64,000 nt of DNA from Roseateles sp. (GCA_015657635.1 JACDQM010000167.1:108200-172199), one strand, 5' to 3'; positions 54,061-63,286 are shown, counted from the first letter of the stretch. Numbers and translations are program-made. Notes: generated by a model not told the origin, from the letters alone.

Positions 54061-54860
54061 CCCGGCGCCTTGCCCGCTGGCCGCAGATAGATCAGCCAGT
54101 AGACCAGCGCCACCAGCACGCTGCCGCCGACGATATTGCCGGCGATCACCACCAGCAGATTGGCCAGCATGTCGCCAAAGCTGAGCGGCGCGCCCAGCAG
54201 CAGGGCCAGCGGGAAGAAGTACATATTGGCGATCGAGTGCTCGAAGCCGGCGGCCACGAAGGCGGTGATCGGGAACACGATGGCCAGCACCTTGTCGGTG
54301 ACGCTGCGGCCGGCCAGCGTCATCCATACCGCCATGCAGACCAGCACATTGCACAGCACGCCGCGAAAGAAGGCTTCGCCGAGGCTCAGCTGCGCCTTGG
54401 CGCTGGCGATGCGGATCACCGTCTCGCCCACGCGGCCGCCATTCAGCGCACCATGGCCCGATAGCCAGACCAGCAGCGCCAGCCCGGCGGCGCCGATGAA
54501 GTTGGCCAGGCAGACGATGGCCCAGTTGCGCAGCAGCTCGGCCGTGCTGACGCGGCCGCTGGCCCAGGCCATCGCGATCAGGTTGTTGCCGGTGAACAGC
54601 TCGGCACCGGCGATGCTGACCAGCACCAGCCCCAGCGAGAACACAAGCCCGCCCAGCAGGCGCGAGACCGCGAAGGACAGCGTCGCATCGCTGGCCACCA
54701 GCGTGAACATCAGCGCGCCCAGGCCGATGAAGGCACCGGCCAGCAGGCCCAGCAGTGTGACGGTCAGCAGCGGCAGCCGCGCCTTGCCGACGCCCACCTC
54801 GCTGACGCGCGCGGCGATCTCCTTGGGCGCATAGGCATCCGATCCGAACAGCTCAGCCAT
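54057..54860 (-). CDS. Formate/nitrite transporter (FNT) family protein
   Basis: The 267-residue channel has six hydrophobic segments and FNT motifs: GGLVFSLGLVLVSIAGAELFTGN (TM3, with LFTGN), RGVLCNVLVCMAVWMTLAGR (the NxLVC/xxW half-helix) and FEHSIANMYFFPLALL with the conserved pore region. It moves formate, nitrite or similar small anions. No formate or nitrite enzyme is next to it, so the substrate is open. The TAG stop codon is supplied by the adjoining palindromic element. Confidence 0.9.
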   Translation of the reverse strand: MAELFGSDAYAPKEIAARVSEVGVGKARLPLLTVTLLGLLAGAFIGLGALMFTLVASDATLSFAVSRLLGGLVFSLGLVLVSIAGAELFTGNNLIAMAWASGRVSTAELLRNWAIVCLANFIGAAGLALLVWLSGHGALNGGRVGETVIRIASAKAQLSLGEAFFRGVLCNVLVCMAVWMTLAGRSVTDKVLAIVFPITAFVAAGFEHSIANMYFFPLALLLGAPLSFGDMLANLLVVIAGNIVGGSVLVALVYWLIYLRPAGKAPG

Positions 54861-54873
54861 CGTCGAGCCTTCC

Positions 54874-56616
54874 TCAAGTCCAGTGATAGTCGGCCGCCGC
54901 GTGCAGGCTCCAGCTGCCGTCGCCGGGCAGCTCCAGCACCTGGCGGTGGTATTGCAGCAGGGCCTGATGGTGGGTCACGCTGACCGGCGTGATCGAGAAC
55001 TCGGCCAGCTGGCTGTACAGGCGCGCCTCGTTGGCCGCATCCAGCGCGCTGCTGGCTTCGTCCAGCAGCAGGTAGCGCGGCTTGGCCAGCAGCGCGCGCG
55101 CAAAGGCCAGGCGCTGCTGCTCGCCCACCGACAGCAGCTTGGCCCAGTCCAGCTCGCGGTGCATGCCGCCGAAGCGTTGCGCCAGATCGGGCAGGTTGAC
55201 GCGCTCCAGCCATTCCTGCAGCTCGGCATCCGAGATGTGGCGATCGCAATGCGGGTAGAGCAGCTGCGAGCGCAGATCGCCAGGCGGCAGATAGGGCTGC
55301 TGCGGCAGGAACAGCATGTCCGGCCCGGCCGGCCGCAAGACCTGACCCTCGCCGCTGGTCCACAGGCCGGCGATGGCGCGCAGCAGCGAGCTCTTGCCCG
55401 CGCCGCTGGGGCCGGCGATCACCAGGCCGTGGCCGGGCTCGATGCTGAGCGTCAGATCGCGCACCAGCAGATGCTCGTACTGCGGCGTGTAGACAGTCAG
55501 CGCGCGCAGGCCCAGCTGCATATCGGGCTGCACATCGATCTGCGATTTGCCGGCGCTGCTGCCGTCCAGCACCGCGCCCTGCGCGTCCAGCGTGCTGGCG
55601 AAGGCGTGCAGGCGGTTCACGCCGGCCGAGAAGCGGCTGAGGCTCTCGAAGTGCTCGACGATCACCGTCAGCGCGCTGAGGATGGCGGCAAAGGCGCCAG
55701 CTGCCTGCACCGCGCGGCCCACCTCCAGCTCGCCCGACAGCACGTCGTTCGCGATGATGATGCTGGGCAGCACGATGGTCAGAAAGCTGTGCGCGTACTG
55801 AAACAGGTTGAGCTTGAACTGCCAGCGCAGCACCTGCTGATAGTTGGCATAGAGCGCGCCGAAGATGCGCTTGAGCGTGCTCATCTCGCGCGCCTCGCCG
55901 TCGTGCAGCGCGATCGGCTCGGCATGCTCGCGCACGCGCACCAGGTTGAAACGGAAATCGGCCTCGCGCTGCAGTTGCTTGAAGTTCAGCGCGATCAACT
56001 TCTTGCCGAAGGCCCAGCCGGTGAACAGTGTGGCCAGCAGCGCATAGCCGATCAGAAAGTAGACCAAGGTGCGCGAGATCGTCCACAGCACGCTGGCGAA
56101 GGCCACCATCTGCAGCAGCGCACCCAGCACCACCATCGAGAAGTACAGCGACTGCCCGGTGAAGCTGTTGATGTCTTCGGCGATGCGCTGGTCGGGGTTG
56201 TCGATCGCGTCCGGCGTGTTGAGCCGGTAATAGGCCCGCTGCGTGAAATAGCGCTGCAGGAAGTGATCGGTCAGCCAGCGCCGCCAGCGCAGGCCCAGCG
56301 TGTCGCGCACGTAGTAGTAGAGCGCGTAGATCGGCACGCCGGCCGCCAGGATCAAGGTGTAGCGCTGGATCGAGGCCCAGAAACGCTCGGCATCGCGCGC
56401 CGCCAGCGCCGAGGTGAACTCGCCGTTCTCATGGTTGAACAGCAGGTTGAAGCCGGTCTGGCCCAGCAGCAGCAGGATCAGCAGGGCCAGCAGGCCCAGT
56501 GCGCGCCAGCGCTCATCCGAGGCGCGCCAGTAGGGCGCGGCGATGGTGACAAAGCGCCGCCACAGGCGGGCGTTGAAGCCCGGTGCGATGCCATGGGTCT
56601 CGACAGCGCTGTTCAT
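54874..56616 (-). CDS. ABC transporter, fused membrane and ATPase domains (SbmA/YddA-like)
   Basis: The 580-residue protein has an N-terminal transmembrane domain of the SbmA/BacA-like (ABC_membrane_2) type. Signature stretches are YYVRDTLGLRWRRWLTDHFL and IDNPDQRIAEDINSFTGQSL, with the EAA-like NLVRVREHAEPIALHDGE. The C-terminal ATPase has Walker A GPSGAGKSS, LSVGEQQRLAFAR and LLLDEASSALD. Relatives import peptides or vitamin B12, or affect long-chain fatty acid or drug handling. It starts one base inside the preceding gene's stop (TGATG), so it is coupled to a RusA-like gene. Confidence 0.9.
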   Translation of the reverse strand: MNSAVETHGIAPGFNARLWRRFVTIAAPYWRASDERWRALGLLALLILLLLGQTGFNLLFNHENGEFTSALAARDAERFWASIQRYTLILAAGVPIYALYYYVRDTLGLRWRRWLTDHFLQRYFTQRAYYRLNTPDAIDNPDQRIAEDINSFTGQSLYFSMVVLGALLQMVAFASVLWTISRTLVYFLIGYALLATLFTGWAFGKKLIALNFKQLQREADFRFNLVRVREHAEPIALHDGEAREMSTLKRIFGALYANYQQVLRWQFKLNLFQYAHSFLTIVLPSIIIANDVLSGELEVGRAVQAAGAFAAILSALTVIVEHFESLSRFSAGVNRLHAFASTLDAQGAVLDGSSAGKSQIDVQPDMQLGLRALTVYTPQYEHLLVRDLTLSIEPGHGLVIAGPSGAGKSSLLRAIAGLWTSGEGQVLRPAGPDMLFLPQQPYLPPGDLRSQLLYPHCDRHISDAELQEWLERVNLPDLAQRFGGMHRELDWAKLLSVGEQQRLAFARALLAKPRYLLLDEASSALDAANEARLYSQLAEFSITPVSVTHHQALLQYHRQVLELPGDGSWSLHAAADYHWT

Positions 56617-57176
56617 CAGAAGGCCAGGTTGTGCGGGGTCAGCATGGTGCGCTTGATGTTCACCGAGATCACCGCCACCACTTCGTCGGGCTTGGCCGGG
56701 CGCAGCAGCTGTTCGGATTCCACCGTCACCTTGCTGACCAGCGCATCGTCCTCCAGCAGGCAGAACAGCGGCCGCGGGTCGGGCTGATCGGGCAGGGTCT
56801 GCCGGCCTTCGTTCGAACCATGCGGCACGCGCAGGCCGTCGAGCAGGGTTTTCAGCCGGTTGTCGATATCGCCGCCATCGGTGATCAGCGCGCCGCGCGG
56901 CTGCTGGCGGAACAGCAGCACCGACAGCTCCACATACAGGTCCAGGCGTTGCGTCACCAGCGGCGCGAACAGCAGGCCGCCTTTTTCGACGATCACCGAG
57001 GTCTGACCCGGCCGCGCTGGATAGGCCAGCAGATGGCCCGAGGCTTCGTGCAGCGGCCGCCGCACCTGCCACAGCCGCTCCAGCTGCGGATGCAGCGCGC
57101 GGCGGATTTCCCATTTATGCGGCGACTTGGCGCCCTGGCCGTGCAGGGGGCCTTCGTAGATCAGGCGGAATTCCAT
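56616..57176 (-). CDS. RusA-superfamily-like protein of unknown function
   Basis: The 186-residue product has GGDIDNRLKTLLDGLRVP around residue 115, then LLEDDALVSKVTVESEQLL. This resembles the DxDN...K...DxL / EDD pattern of RusA-type Holliday-junction resolvases, with the acidic residues conserved. The N-terminal 90 residues are unlike phage RusA. It might be a solitary RusA-fold nuclease; the evidence is motif-level only. It is translationally coupled to the ABC transporter downstream (TGATG). The ATG at 57176 is the first giving a structured N terminus. Confidence 0.55.
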   Translation of the reverse strand: MEFRLIYEGPLHGQGAKSPHKWEIRRALHPQLERLWQVRRPLHEASGHLLAYPARPGQTSVIVEKGGLLFAPLVTQRLDLYVELSVLLFRQQPRGALITDGGDIDNRLKTLLDGLRVPHGSNEGRQTLPDQPDPRPLFCLLEDDALVSKVTVESEQLLRPAKPDEVVAVISVNIKRTMLTPHNLAF

Positions 57177-57259
57177 GGGGGCTATGGTGCCATGAGCGAA
57201 CCCGCGGCTGAAGAAGGCTGGCCGGTCTGTTGCTGGGCTACAGTGCCAGCGTGAAAGCG

Positions 57260-58183
57260 ATGGATACAAGCAAGCCCACAGCTGCGATGCAAGGGCAACG
57301 GCGCAGTCTGCTGCTCGGTGTGACCGGCCTGGTCGCGGCGCCTTGGGTGCACGCCCAGCCGCGCTTGCCGCTGAAGGTGGTCTACCCGGCGCCGATCTCG
57401 GCGCTGGATGCGCGCTCGGACGATCTGGTGGCGCTGCTGCGTGCCGCACTGGAGCGCACCGAGTCGAGCCATGGCCCGTTCGAGTTGCAGCCCTCCATTC
57501 CCTTGGAGACGCTGGCGCGTCAGATCGTCCAGCTTGAGCAGGGCGCGGGGCTCTCCGTGATCTGGGCGTCGCCCTCGGCGGTCCCTGAGCGGAATCTGCG
57601 CCCGGTGCGGGTGCCGACGCGACGCGGCCTGCTCGGCTTTCGGGTGGCGTTGATCCATGAGCGCAGCCAGGCCGCCCTGAGGCGCGTCCGTGATGCCGAC
57701 GGTCTGCGCCGCTTCGTGTTGGGCCAGGGCAGCTCCTGGCCCGAGGTGGAGATGTACCGCGCCCACGGCTTCCAGGTCGAGACCGGCAACTACGAAGCGC
57801 TGTTCCGCATGTTGCATCAGGGGCGTTTCGATCTCTTCCCGCGCGGTGTCAACGAGGCCTTCGCCGAGCAGGCCGCGCGTGCTGCCCAGCTGCCGGGGCT
57901 GGTGGTCGAGAAAAGCCTGCTGATCCACTACCCGCTGCCTTACTACTTCTATTGCCACCGCGATGCCAATGCCTTGGCCGACCGTCTGGAGAAGGGCTTG
58001 CGCGCGATGGTGCGCGACGGCAGCTACGAGGCGCATTTCTGGCGCTTTCATGGCGACGCGATCCGCCAGGCCCGACTGCAGGACCGCCGCCTCATCCAGC
58101 TGAGCAACCCGCAGTTGGCGCCCGGCTCGGTGCCAACCGATGCGGCGCTGTGGCTGGACCCGGTGGCGCTGACGCGGCGCTGA
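57260..58183 (+). CDS. Periplasmic solute-binding protein family 3-like protein
   Basis: The 307-residue product has an RR-containing signal peptide (GQRRSLLLGVTGLVAAPWVHA). The SBP family 3-like domain has LPLKVVYPAPISALDARSDD, VGNYEALFRMLHQGRFDLFP-like binding-site helices and PLPYYFYCHRDANALADRLE. Such orphan binding proteins, without adjacent permeases, are frequent in Burkholderiales; ligands are unknown. ATG 57260 is chosen; a GTG nine bases upstream is possible. It is convergent with the GST gene. Confidence 0.78.
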   Translation: MDTSKPTAAMQGQRRSLLLGVTGLVAAPWVHAQPRLPLKVVYPAPISALDARSDDLVALLRAALERTESSHGPFELQPSIPLETLARQIVQLEQGAGLSVIWASPSAVPERNLRPVRVPTRRGLLGFRVALIHERSQAALRRVRDADGLRRFVLGQGSSWPEVEMYRAHGFQVETGNYEALFRMLHQGRFDLFPRGVNEAFAEQAARAAQLPGLVVEKSLLIHYPLPYYFYCHRDANALADRLEKGLRAMVRDGSYEAHFWRFHGDAIRQARLQDRRLIQLSNPQLAPGSVPTDAALWLDPVALTRR

Positions 58184-58200
58184 TCTCGCGCTGAGCCGCC

Positions 58201-58832
58201 TCAGGGCCAGTGCCGCGCAAATACTGGTGCGACGCTCGGGTGGGACTCGATGCGCTGGAGCAGCGCGAGGAATTCCGGCCGCGCCTGCGCCAGATGCTGG
58301 CGTGTGCCCGACCATTTGCTGACCACCGCGGCCAGCAGGTCCAGCGCGCCGGGCGCGGCGCCGGCGAGGAAGGGCTGCGGCGCCGGCAGCGTGTTTGCAA
58401 CACATCCCAGTGCGCGTGCAGGCGCTGGCGTGCCGCCTGGCGGACCATGTCGCGCGCCGGCTGGGTGCTGGCCGTGGTCCAGCGCTCGGGGAAATCGCCG
58501 ATGCTGATGGCCGCATAGCAGTTGGCTGCGATGAAGACCAGGCCGCGCAGGTGTTGGGCTCGATCAGCAGGATCGGCCGGCAGCAGGCCGCAGCCGGGGT
58601 GGCGCAAGCCCAGCTCGATCAGCATCGCGGCGCTCTCGGTCATCACCTGCCCGTCGGGCAGGACCAGCGTGGGAATCTGGCCCAGCGGATTGACGCGCGC
58701 CAGCTCGGCCTGGGCCGAGTCGGCCTCCCAGCTGGAAGCGCGCACCAGGTGATAGCGCTGCCCGGCGATCTCCAGCGCGGCTTCGATCGCGGCGGAGCCG
58801 GAGCCCCTGCTGCCGTACAAGGTGTAGCTCAT
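58201..58832 (-). pseudogene. Glutathione S-transferase family protein, frameshifted
   Basis: The N-terminal thioredoxin-like GST domain is intact (MSYTLYGSRGSGSAAIEAAL, NPLGQIPTLVLPDGQVMTES). The helical domain runs in frame to HAHWDVLQT and then breaks near 58396-58405. The proper continuation ANTLPAPQPFLAGAAPGALD through SHPSVAPVFARHWP is in the next frame, ending at 58201. One added base gives a normal 210-residue GST. The other frame gives an arginine-rich nonsense tail overlapping the neighbouring gene. The base may be missing in the cell or only in the assembly. Confidence 0.75.
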
Positions 58833-58871
58833 GCGGGCCTTCTTCCTTCTTGTCTTGCCGGCCTCTGTTGC

Positions 58872-59201
58872 TCAGACGCGCAGCGCGATCGTCAGCAGCA
58901 GCGAGGCGTCGCTGAGCGCGCGCAAACCATGGGCCACGCCGCCCGCCAGATACAGCAGCTGACCCGTTTCAAGCCGCGTCCTTGAGTCGCCAATGTCCAC
59001 CTCAACTGCACCCTCCAAGCACAGCAGCGTGATGTCGCCCCTGACGGCGTGCGGCGCCAGCGCCTTGCCCTGCGGCAGCACGATGCGCACCAGCTCGATG
59101 TCCTGGGACTTCACCAGCGCACTGGTTCGCGCACCGGCCAGCGCAGCGCCCAGGGGCTGCAGGCTGATGACCTGGCCTGAACTGAGGTGGGGAATGGCCA
59201 T
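58872..59201 (-). CDS. Cupin-domain protein
   Basis: The 109-residue cytosolic protein has a single cupin barrel: VRIVLPQGKALAPHAVRGDI, TLLCLEGAVEVDIGDSRTRL, then LETGQLLYLAGGVAHGLRAL. Only part of the metal-binding histidine set is present (PHA and AHG), so metal binding is uncertain. It lies 39 bases upstream of the GST gene in the same direction and GGAG precedes its ATG. Small single-domain cupins like this often bind a metabolite or quinone; no specific role can be assigned. Confidence 0.75.
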   Translation of the reverse strand: MAIPHLSSGQVISLQPLGAALAGARTSALVKSQDIELVRIVLPQGKALAPHAVRGDITLLCLEGAVEVDIGDSRTRLETGQLLYLAGGVAHGLRALSDASLLLTIALRV

Positions 59202-59255
59202 GAGGGCTCCTTGTGCACATGCGGCCTGGAGCCTTGATTGTGCGCGTCGCCCGGT

Positions 59256-61388
59256 TCAGCGGGTGCGCTGCTTGCGGCTGTCTCGCGCTCCGGCCGTGTG
59301 GGTCGGCTTGGCTGGCCGGTCATGCGCCTGCACCCAGTCCAGGAACTCCCGATACCAGAGCTTGCTGTTGCGCGGCTTGAGCACCCAGTGGTTCTCGTCG
59401 GGGAACCACAGCAGGCGGGCATCGATGCCGCGCGCCTTCAGCGTGTTGTAGTAGGCCAGGCCGTTGCAGTCGGGCACGCGGTAGTCCAGCGCGCCGTGGA
59501 TCACCAGCGTGGGCGTCTGCATCTGCGCGGCGGCGCTGTGCGGGCTCTGCGCCAGCACGCGGTCCATGTCTTCCCAGTAGCGCGCATGCAGATCGCGCGG
59601 CCGGTCCATATAGGAGTCGGCGCTGAAGGTGGCGACGCGGTCGAACACGCCGGCGTGGCAGACATAGCTGCGGTAGCGGCCGGGCTTCACATGGCCGTTC
59701 ATCCACGCGACCAGGAAGCCGCCATAGCTGCCGCCAGTGGCGCTGATGCGGGTCTTGTCCACCCAGGCCTGCTGGCGCAGCCAGTCGGTGGCGGCCTCGA
59801 TGTCCTGCGTCTCCAGCTCGCCCTGGCGGCCCATGATGCTGTCGCGCCAGGCAAAGCCGAAGCCGCTGGAGCCGTGGAAGTTGACTTGCGCCACCACATG
59901 GCCGCGCGAGGCCAGCACATGCGGATTCCAGCGGTAGCCAAAAGTGTCGCCGGCCGCGGCAAAGGGCCCCCCGTGGATCACATGCATCACCGGGTGCTTC
60001 TTGCGCGCATCGAAGCCGGGCGGGAAGGTCAGCCACATCTGCACCGGCTCGCCCTGCGCGCCCTTGACGCTGACTTCGCGCACCTCGCCGAGCTGGCGCT
60101 TGGCCAGCAGTGCATCGTTGAAGCGCTCCAGACGCAGCGCCTGACCGTCGCGGTGCGCGTGCACACGCACCGGGTGCAGCGCCGAGTCGCCCGCGGTGAC
60201 GATCAGTCCTGCCGCCACATCGAAGGCCTGGATCCAGCCGCCATCCACCGCAGCCGGGGCGGTGATGCCGCTGGCCATGTCATGGCGCCACAGCGGGCAG
60301 CGGCCGCGCTGCTCGGCGGTGAACAGCAGGGCCTGGCCGCCCTCGGCCCAGCGCAGCGGCGCCTCGGCGTGGAAGTCCCAGGCGGCATCGCTGATCACGT
60401 GCCAGCGCGCCTGGCCGGATCTGGCCGGCTTGCCGTCCAGCTCCAGCAGCGCCAGCTGTTTCAAGGCGGTATGCCGGTGGCCGATCTGGGCGGCGGTCAG
60501 CGCAATCGCGCGGCCATCCGGCCGGTAGCTGGGGGCATCGAAATCCCAGCCCGCCTCATCGACGAGGCGGCGCACGCGGCGGCTGGGTAGCGCCATCTCG
60601 CTCAGCGCATAGCGTGCGCCGGGGCGCACTGGCTGCTCGGCGACATGCACGAAGGCGATGCTGCGGCCATCGGGGCTGATGTCATAGGCGCTGGTGCCGG
60701 CGGCCTCGCGCGGCAGCTCATGGGCTGTGCCTTCGAACAGATCGGTGATGCGGCCGCTGCCCAGGTCCAGCAGCAGCAGGTGCAGCACGCGGCCCTGCGG
60801 CACGTTGTGGTCCCAGTAGCGGTAATGCGCTTCGCTGGTGGCGTAGCCGCTTTCCTTGCGCTCGCTGAAGCTCTTGTGGCGCTTGTTCTGTGCGGCGGCG
60901 CCTTTCAATTCGGGCCAGACCCAGGCGGCGAACAGGATGCGCTTGCCGTCCGGCATCCACTTGAAGGAATCCACGCCGGGGCCGAACTGGCTGACGCGCT
61001 GGGCCTCGCCGCCGTCGGGCGCGATCAGATAGAGCTGGGCGCTGGCGTCCTTGCTGCCTTGCTGCTCGCGCCGGGCCACGAAGGCGATGCGGTCGCCCTT
61101 GGGCGACCATTGCGGCTGGCCGTCCTTGTCGCCGCAGGCGGTCAGGCGCCGCGGTGCGGCCTTGCGGCCGGCGGTGGGCAGCAGCCACAGGCTGGAGCTG
61201 GAGTTGTTGTCGGCCATCGAGCTGCGGGTGACCGAACAGACCGCATGCGCGCCGTCGGGCGCCAGGCTCAGCGCGCCGATGCGCTCGAAGGCCCAGAGGT
61301 CGTCAACGCTCAGGGGGTGATTGCGGGCCGCTGGCGTCTTGCGTGCTGCAGCGGGCGTGAGGGGGGTCTTTGACGTCGCCATGGCCAC
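59256..61388 (-). CDS. S9 family peptidase (prolyl oligopeptidase-like)
   Basis: The 710-residue serine peptidase has an N-terminal beta-propeller (SLAPDGAHAVCSVTRSSMAD, SPKGDRIAFVARREQ, SPDGRSIAFVHVAEQP) and a C-terminal alpha/beta-hydrolase. The nucleophile is about Ser554 in GGSYGGFLVAWM, the acid is in HGALDYRVP and the histidine in DENHWVLKP. This is the acylaminoacyl/dipeptidyl peptidase type. No signal peptide is seen. A lysine/threonine/alanine-rich leader of about 20 residues precedes the fold. A start at 61382 is also possible. Confidence 0.92.
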   Translation of the reverse strand: MAMATSKTPLTPAAARKTPAARNHPLSVDDLWAFERIGALSLAPDGAHAVCSVTRSSMADNNSSSSLWLLPTAGRKAAPRRLTACGDKDGQPQWSPKGDRIAFVARREQQGSKDASAQLYLIAPDGGEAQRVSQFGPGVDSFKWMPDGKRILFAAWVWPELKGAAAQNKRHKSFSERKESGYATSEAHYRYWDHNVPQGRVLHLLLLDLGSGRITDLFEGTAHELPREAAGTSAYDISPDGRSIAFVHVAEQPVRPGARYALSEMALPSRRVRRLVDEAGWDFDAPSYRPDGRAIALTAAQIGHRHTALKQLALLELDGKPARSGQARWHVISDAAWDFHAEAPLRWAEGGQALLFTAEQRGRCPLWRHDMASGITAPAAVDGGWIQAFDVAAGLIVTAGDSALHPVRVHAHRDGQALRLERFNDALLAKRQLGEVREVSVKGAQGEPVQMWLTFPPGFDARKKHPVMHVIHGGPFAAAGDTFGYRWNPHVLASRGHVVAQVNFHGSSGFGFAWRDSIMGRQGELETQDIEAATDWLRQQAWVDKTRISATGGSYGGFLVAWMNGHVKPGRYRSYVCHAGVFDRVATFSADSYMDRPRDLHARYWEDMDRVLAQSPHSAAAQMQTPTLVIHGALDYRVPDCNGLAYYNTLKARGIDARLLWFPDENHWVLKPRNSKLWYREFLDWVQAHDRPAKPTHTAGARDSRKQRTR

Positions 61389-61446
61389 AGTGTCGCGCAG
61401 GCCGGTGGGCTTGCCAGCCCGGCTTTGCCCGCAGAGCGCACGCGCA

Positions 61447-61872
61447 TCAAGCCGTGTCGGGCCAGCGCCGGCGGGTCTCGTCGATCGAGCGCTGGATCAG
61501 CTGCTCCAGCACCGCCGTCTGAACATCGGCCAGGCGCTTGATGTACAGGCAGGCCTTGCCGGTCTTGTGCTTGCCGAGCTGCTGGAGCAGCCCTGCAGCG
61601 CCGTCGAAGCCGGCCAGCAGGTAGAGGCTGATGCTGTCCTTGCGCGCTGAGAAACCGACGAGGCAGAAGTCGCCCTCACGCCCGCTGTCGTAGCGGTAGT
61701 GGTAGCTGCCGAAGCCGACGATGCTGGCGCCCCACAGCACGGGCGGGCAGCCGCTCAGGCCTTGCATCAGACTGGCGATCTGTGCGCAGTCGGCGCGTCG
61801 CTGGAGGTCGGCAATGCCGTCCAGATAGCTCTGCAGCGGCGTGTCGGTGGGGCGGGTCTTGGCTTCACTCAT
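61447..61872 (-). CDS. DUF1801 domain-containing protein
   Basis: The 141-residue protein carries the DUF1801 pattern: LWGASIVGFGSYHYRYDSGR, CLVGFSARKDSISLYLLAGF, then LGKHKTGKACLYIKRLADV. The fold is related to YdhG/iron-binding frataxin-like proteins; the function is not defined. It lies directly after the VOC gene in the same direction (13-base gap). Confidence 0.85.
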   Translation of the reverse strand: MSEAKTRPTDTPLQSYLDGIADLQRRADCAQIASLMQGLSGCPPVLWGASIVGFGSYHYRYDSGREGDFCLVGFSARKDSISLYLLAGFDGAAGLLQQLGKHKTGKACLYIKRLADVQTAVLEQLIQRSIDETRRRWPDTA

Positions 61873-61885
61873 GGCCTAGCTCGCC

Positions 61886-62278
61886 TCACTGGCCCTCGGG
61901 CGGCTGCCAGAGTTCGAGGCGGTTGCCCTCCGGGTCCATCACCCAGCCGAACTTGCCGTACTCCGACTCTTCCACCTTGTCATCCACCGTGCAGCCTTCG
62001 CTGCGCAGCAGGGCCAGCAGCGCGTGCAGGTCGGCGACACGGTAATTGATCATGAAAGGCGCCGGGCTGGGCGCGAAGTAGCCGGTGTCGGCGGCGAAGG
62101 GGCTCCAGACGGTGGTGCCGATGCCGCGCGGGTTGTCGGGCGTGGCCCAGCTGAAGGCGGCACCGCCCCAGGGCTGCACATCGATACCCAGATGCTTGCG
62201 GTACCACTCGCCCAGCGCCTTGGGATCGCTGGACTTGAAGAACACACCGCCGATGCCGGTGACGCGGGGCTGGCTCAT
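61886..62278 (-). CDS. VOC family protein (glyoxalase/dioxygenase fold)
   Basis: The 130-residue protein shows the paired beta-alpha-beta-beta-beta VOC modules: GGVFFKSSDPKALGEWYRKH, then MINYRVADLHALLALLRSEG and MDPEGNRLELWQPPE, ending with the metal-ligand glutamate in RLELW. It may be a lyase, isomerase or resistance protein; the substrate is unknown. ATG 62278 is used. Confidence 0.85.
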   Translation of the reverse strand: MSQPRVTGIGGVFFKSSDPKALGEWYRKHLGIDVQPWGGAAFSWATPDNPRGIGTTVWSPFAADTGYFAPSPAPFMINYRVADLHALLALLRSEGCTVDDKVEESEYGKFGWVMDPEGNRLELWQPPEGQ

Positions 62279-62336
62279 CGCGAGTCTCCTTGCTGCTGCG
62301 CGTGGTGCGCAGCATGTGCCGCCAAGCATAGCGGCC

Positions 62337-62828
62337 TCAGCGGATCAGCTCGCGGCGCAGCAGTGTTTCCTTGCCCCGGCGGTAGCCCGTCGAGCCGTCC
62401 TTGACCCAGATTTCGCGCTCCAGGAAGCGGACCTCCACCGGCCGGCTGGGCTCCAGCCGCTGCTGGGCCTGGCGCAGCTGCTGCACGATCTGCTGCTGCG
62501 CGGCCGGGTCGATGACGCCATAGACCAGCAGCGTGCTGCTGCGCCGCGTGAAGTCGGTATAGATCGCCTGCGCGGCTGGCGCTTCCGCCGTGCCGCGCGG
62601 CGGAAAATGGTGGGTGACAGCGGCGCGCAAGGCCTCGGCCTGTTCGGCATCGGCGCCCGTGGGCAGGTTCAAGGCCGGCAGCAGCACCGGGCTCAGCAGC
62701 ATGAACACCAGCAGCAGCGTGAACGCGGTGGCGATCAGCGCCGGAATGGCCACGTTGACCCAGCGCGGCGGCGCCGTCGAGGGCGTCGCTGTCGATGCGG
62801 CTTGGGGATCGAGCTGCTTCTGCATCAC
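62337..62828 (-). CDS. Single-pass membrane protein of unknown function
   Basis: The 163-residue product has one long hydrophobic segment (VAIPALIATAFTLLLVFMLL) after a polar N terminus. A soluble helical domain with a heptad-rich part follows (QQQIVQQLRQAQQRLEPSRP). It overlaps the preceding SLATT-like gene by four bases, so the two are coupled and probably form one membrane complex. No family recognised. Confidence 0.65.
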   Translation of the reverse strand: MMQKQLDPQAASTATPSTAPPRWVNVAIPALIATAFTLLLVFMLLSPVLLPALNLPTGADAEQAEALRAAVTHHFPPRGTAEAPAAQAIYTDFTRRSSTLLVYGVIDPAAQQQIVQQLRQAQQRLEPSRPVEVRFLEREIWVKDGSTGYRRGKETLLRRELIR

Positions 62829-63286
62829 GGAGCTGGCGCGGCCGCCTTGTCGGCCGGCTGGCCTGGCGCTGCGGGTGAGGGCGGTGGATCAGCAGCGGCG
62901 CTGCCATTGCCTTCGTCGCGCACCACCTCGCGGTCATGCTCGGCGATGATGGCCTTGAGCTGGCGTGCCAGTCGGGGCAGATCGGCCCCTTCCGCCTCGA
63001 TGTCGATCAGCAGGCCGTCCACCCGGCTGCGGCTCAGGCGGTTGCTGCGCCATTTGCGCTGGAATCCGCCAGCCGCGGCGGCACTGCTGAGCGCCGCTGC
63101 AATCGAGGTGAGTACCGCTGCATAGCCGGCATCCATGCCCTTGATCTGCAGCAGCGCACCCGCCACCACGCTGCAGACGATGGAGCCGTAGATGCTGCTG
63201 TGATGCGCGGCGCTCCAGTTGCGTTGGCCTTTGTAATAGCCGGCGCGCCACTGGGTGGCTTCGCGCTTCAGTGTGGCCTTGTCCAT
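62825..63286 (-). CDS. SLATT/DUF4231-like membrane protein
   Basis: The 153-residue product has two closely spaced hydrophobic segments (YGSIVCSVVAGALLQIKGM and AVLTSIAAALSSAAAAGG). Amphipathic helices flank them on both sides (RAGYYKGQRNWSAAHHSS and LARQLKAIIAEHDREVVRDE), the layout of SLATT/DUF4231 proteins that can form pores in defence systems. A proline/alanine-rich tail follows. Family assignment is by pattern only. It is the first gene of a coupled pair. Confidence 0.5.
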   Translation of the reverse strand: MDKATLKREATQWRAGYYKGQRNWSAAHHSSIYGSIVCSVVAGALLQIKGMDAGYAAVLTSIAAALSSAAAAGGFQRKWRSNRLSRSRVDGLLIDIEAEGADLPRLARQLKAIIAEHDREVVRDEGNGSAAADPPPSPAAPGQPADKAAAPAP

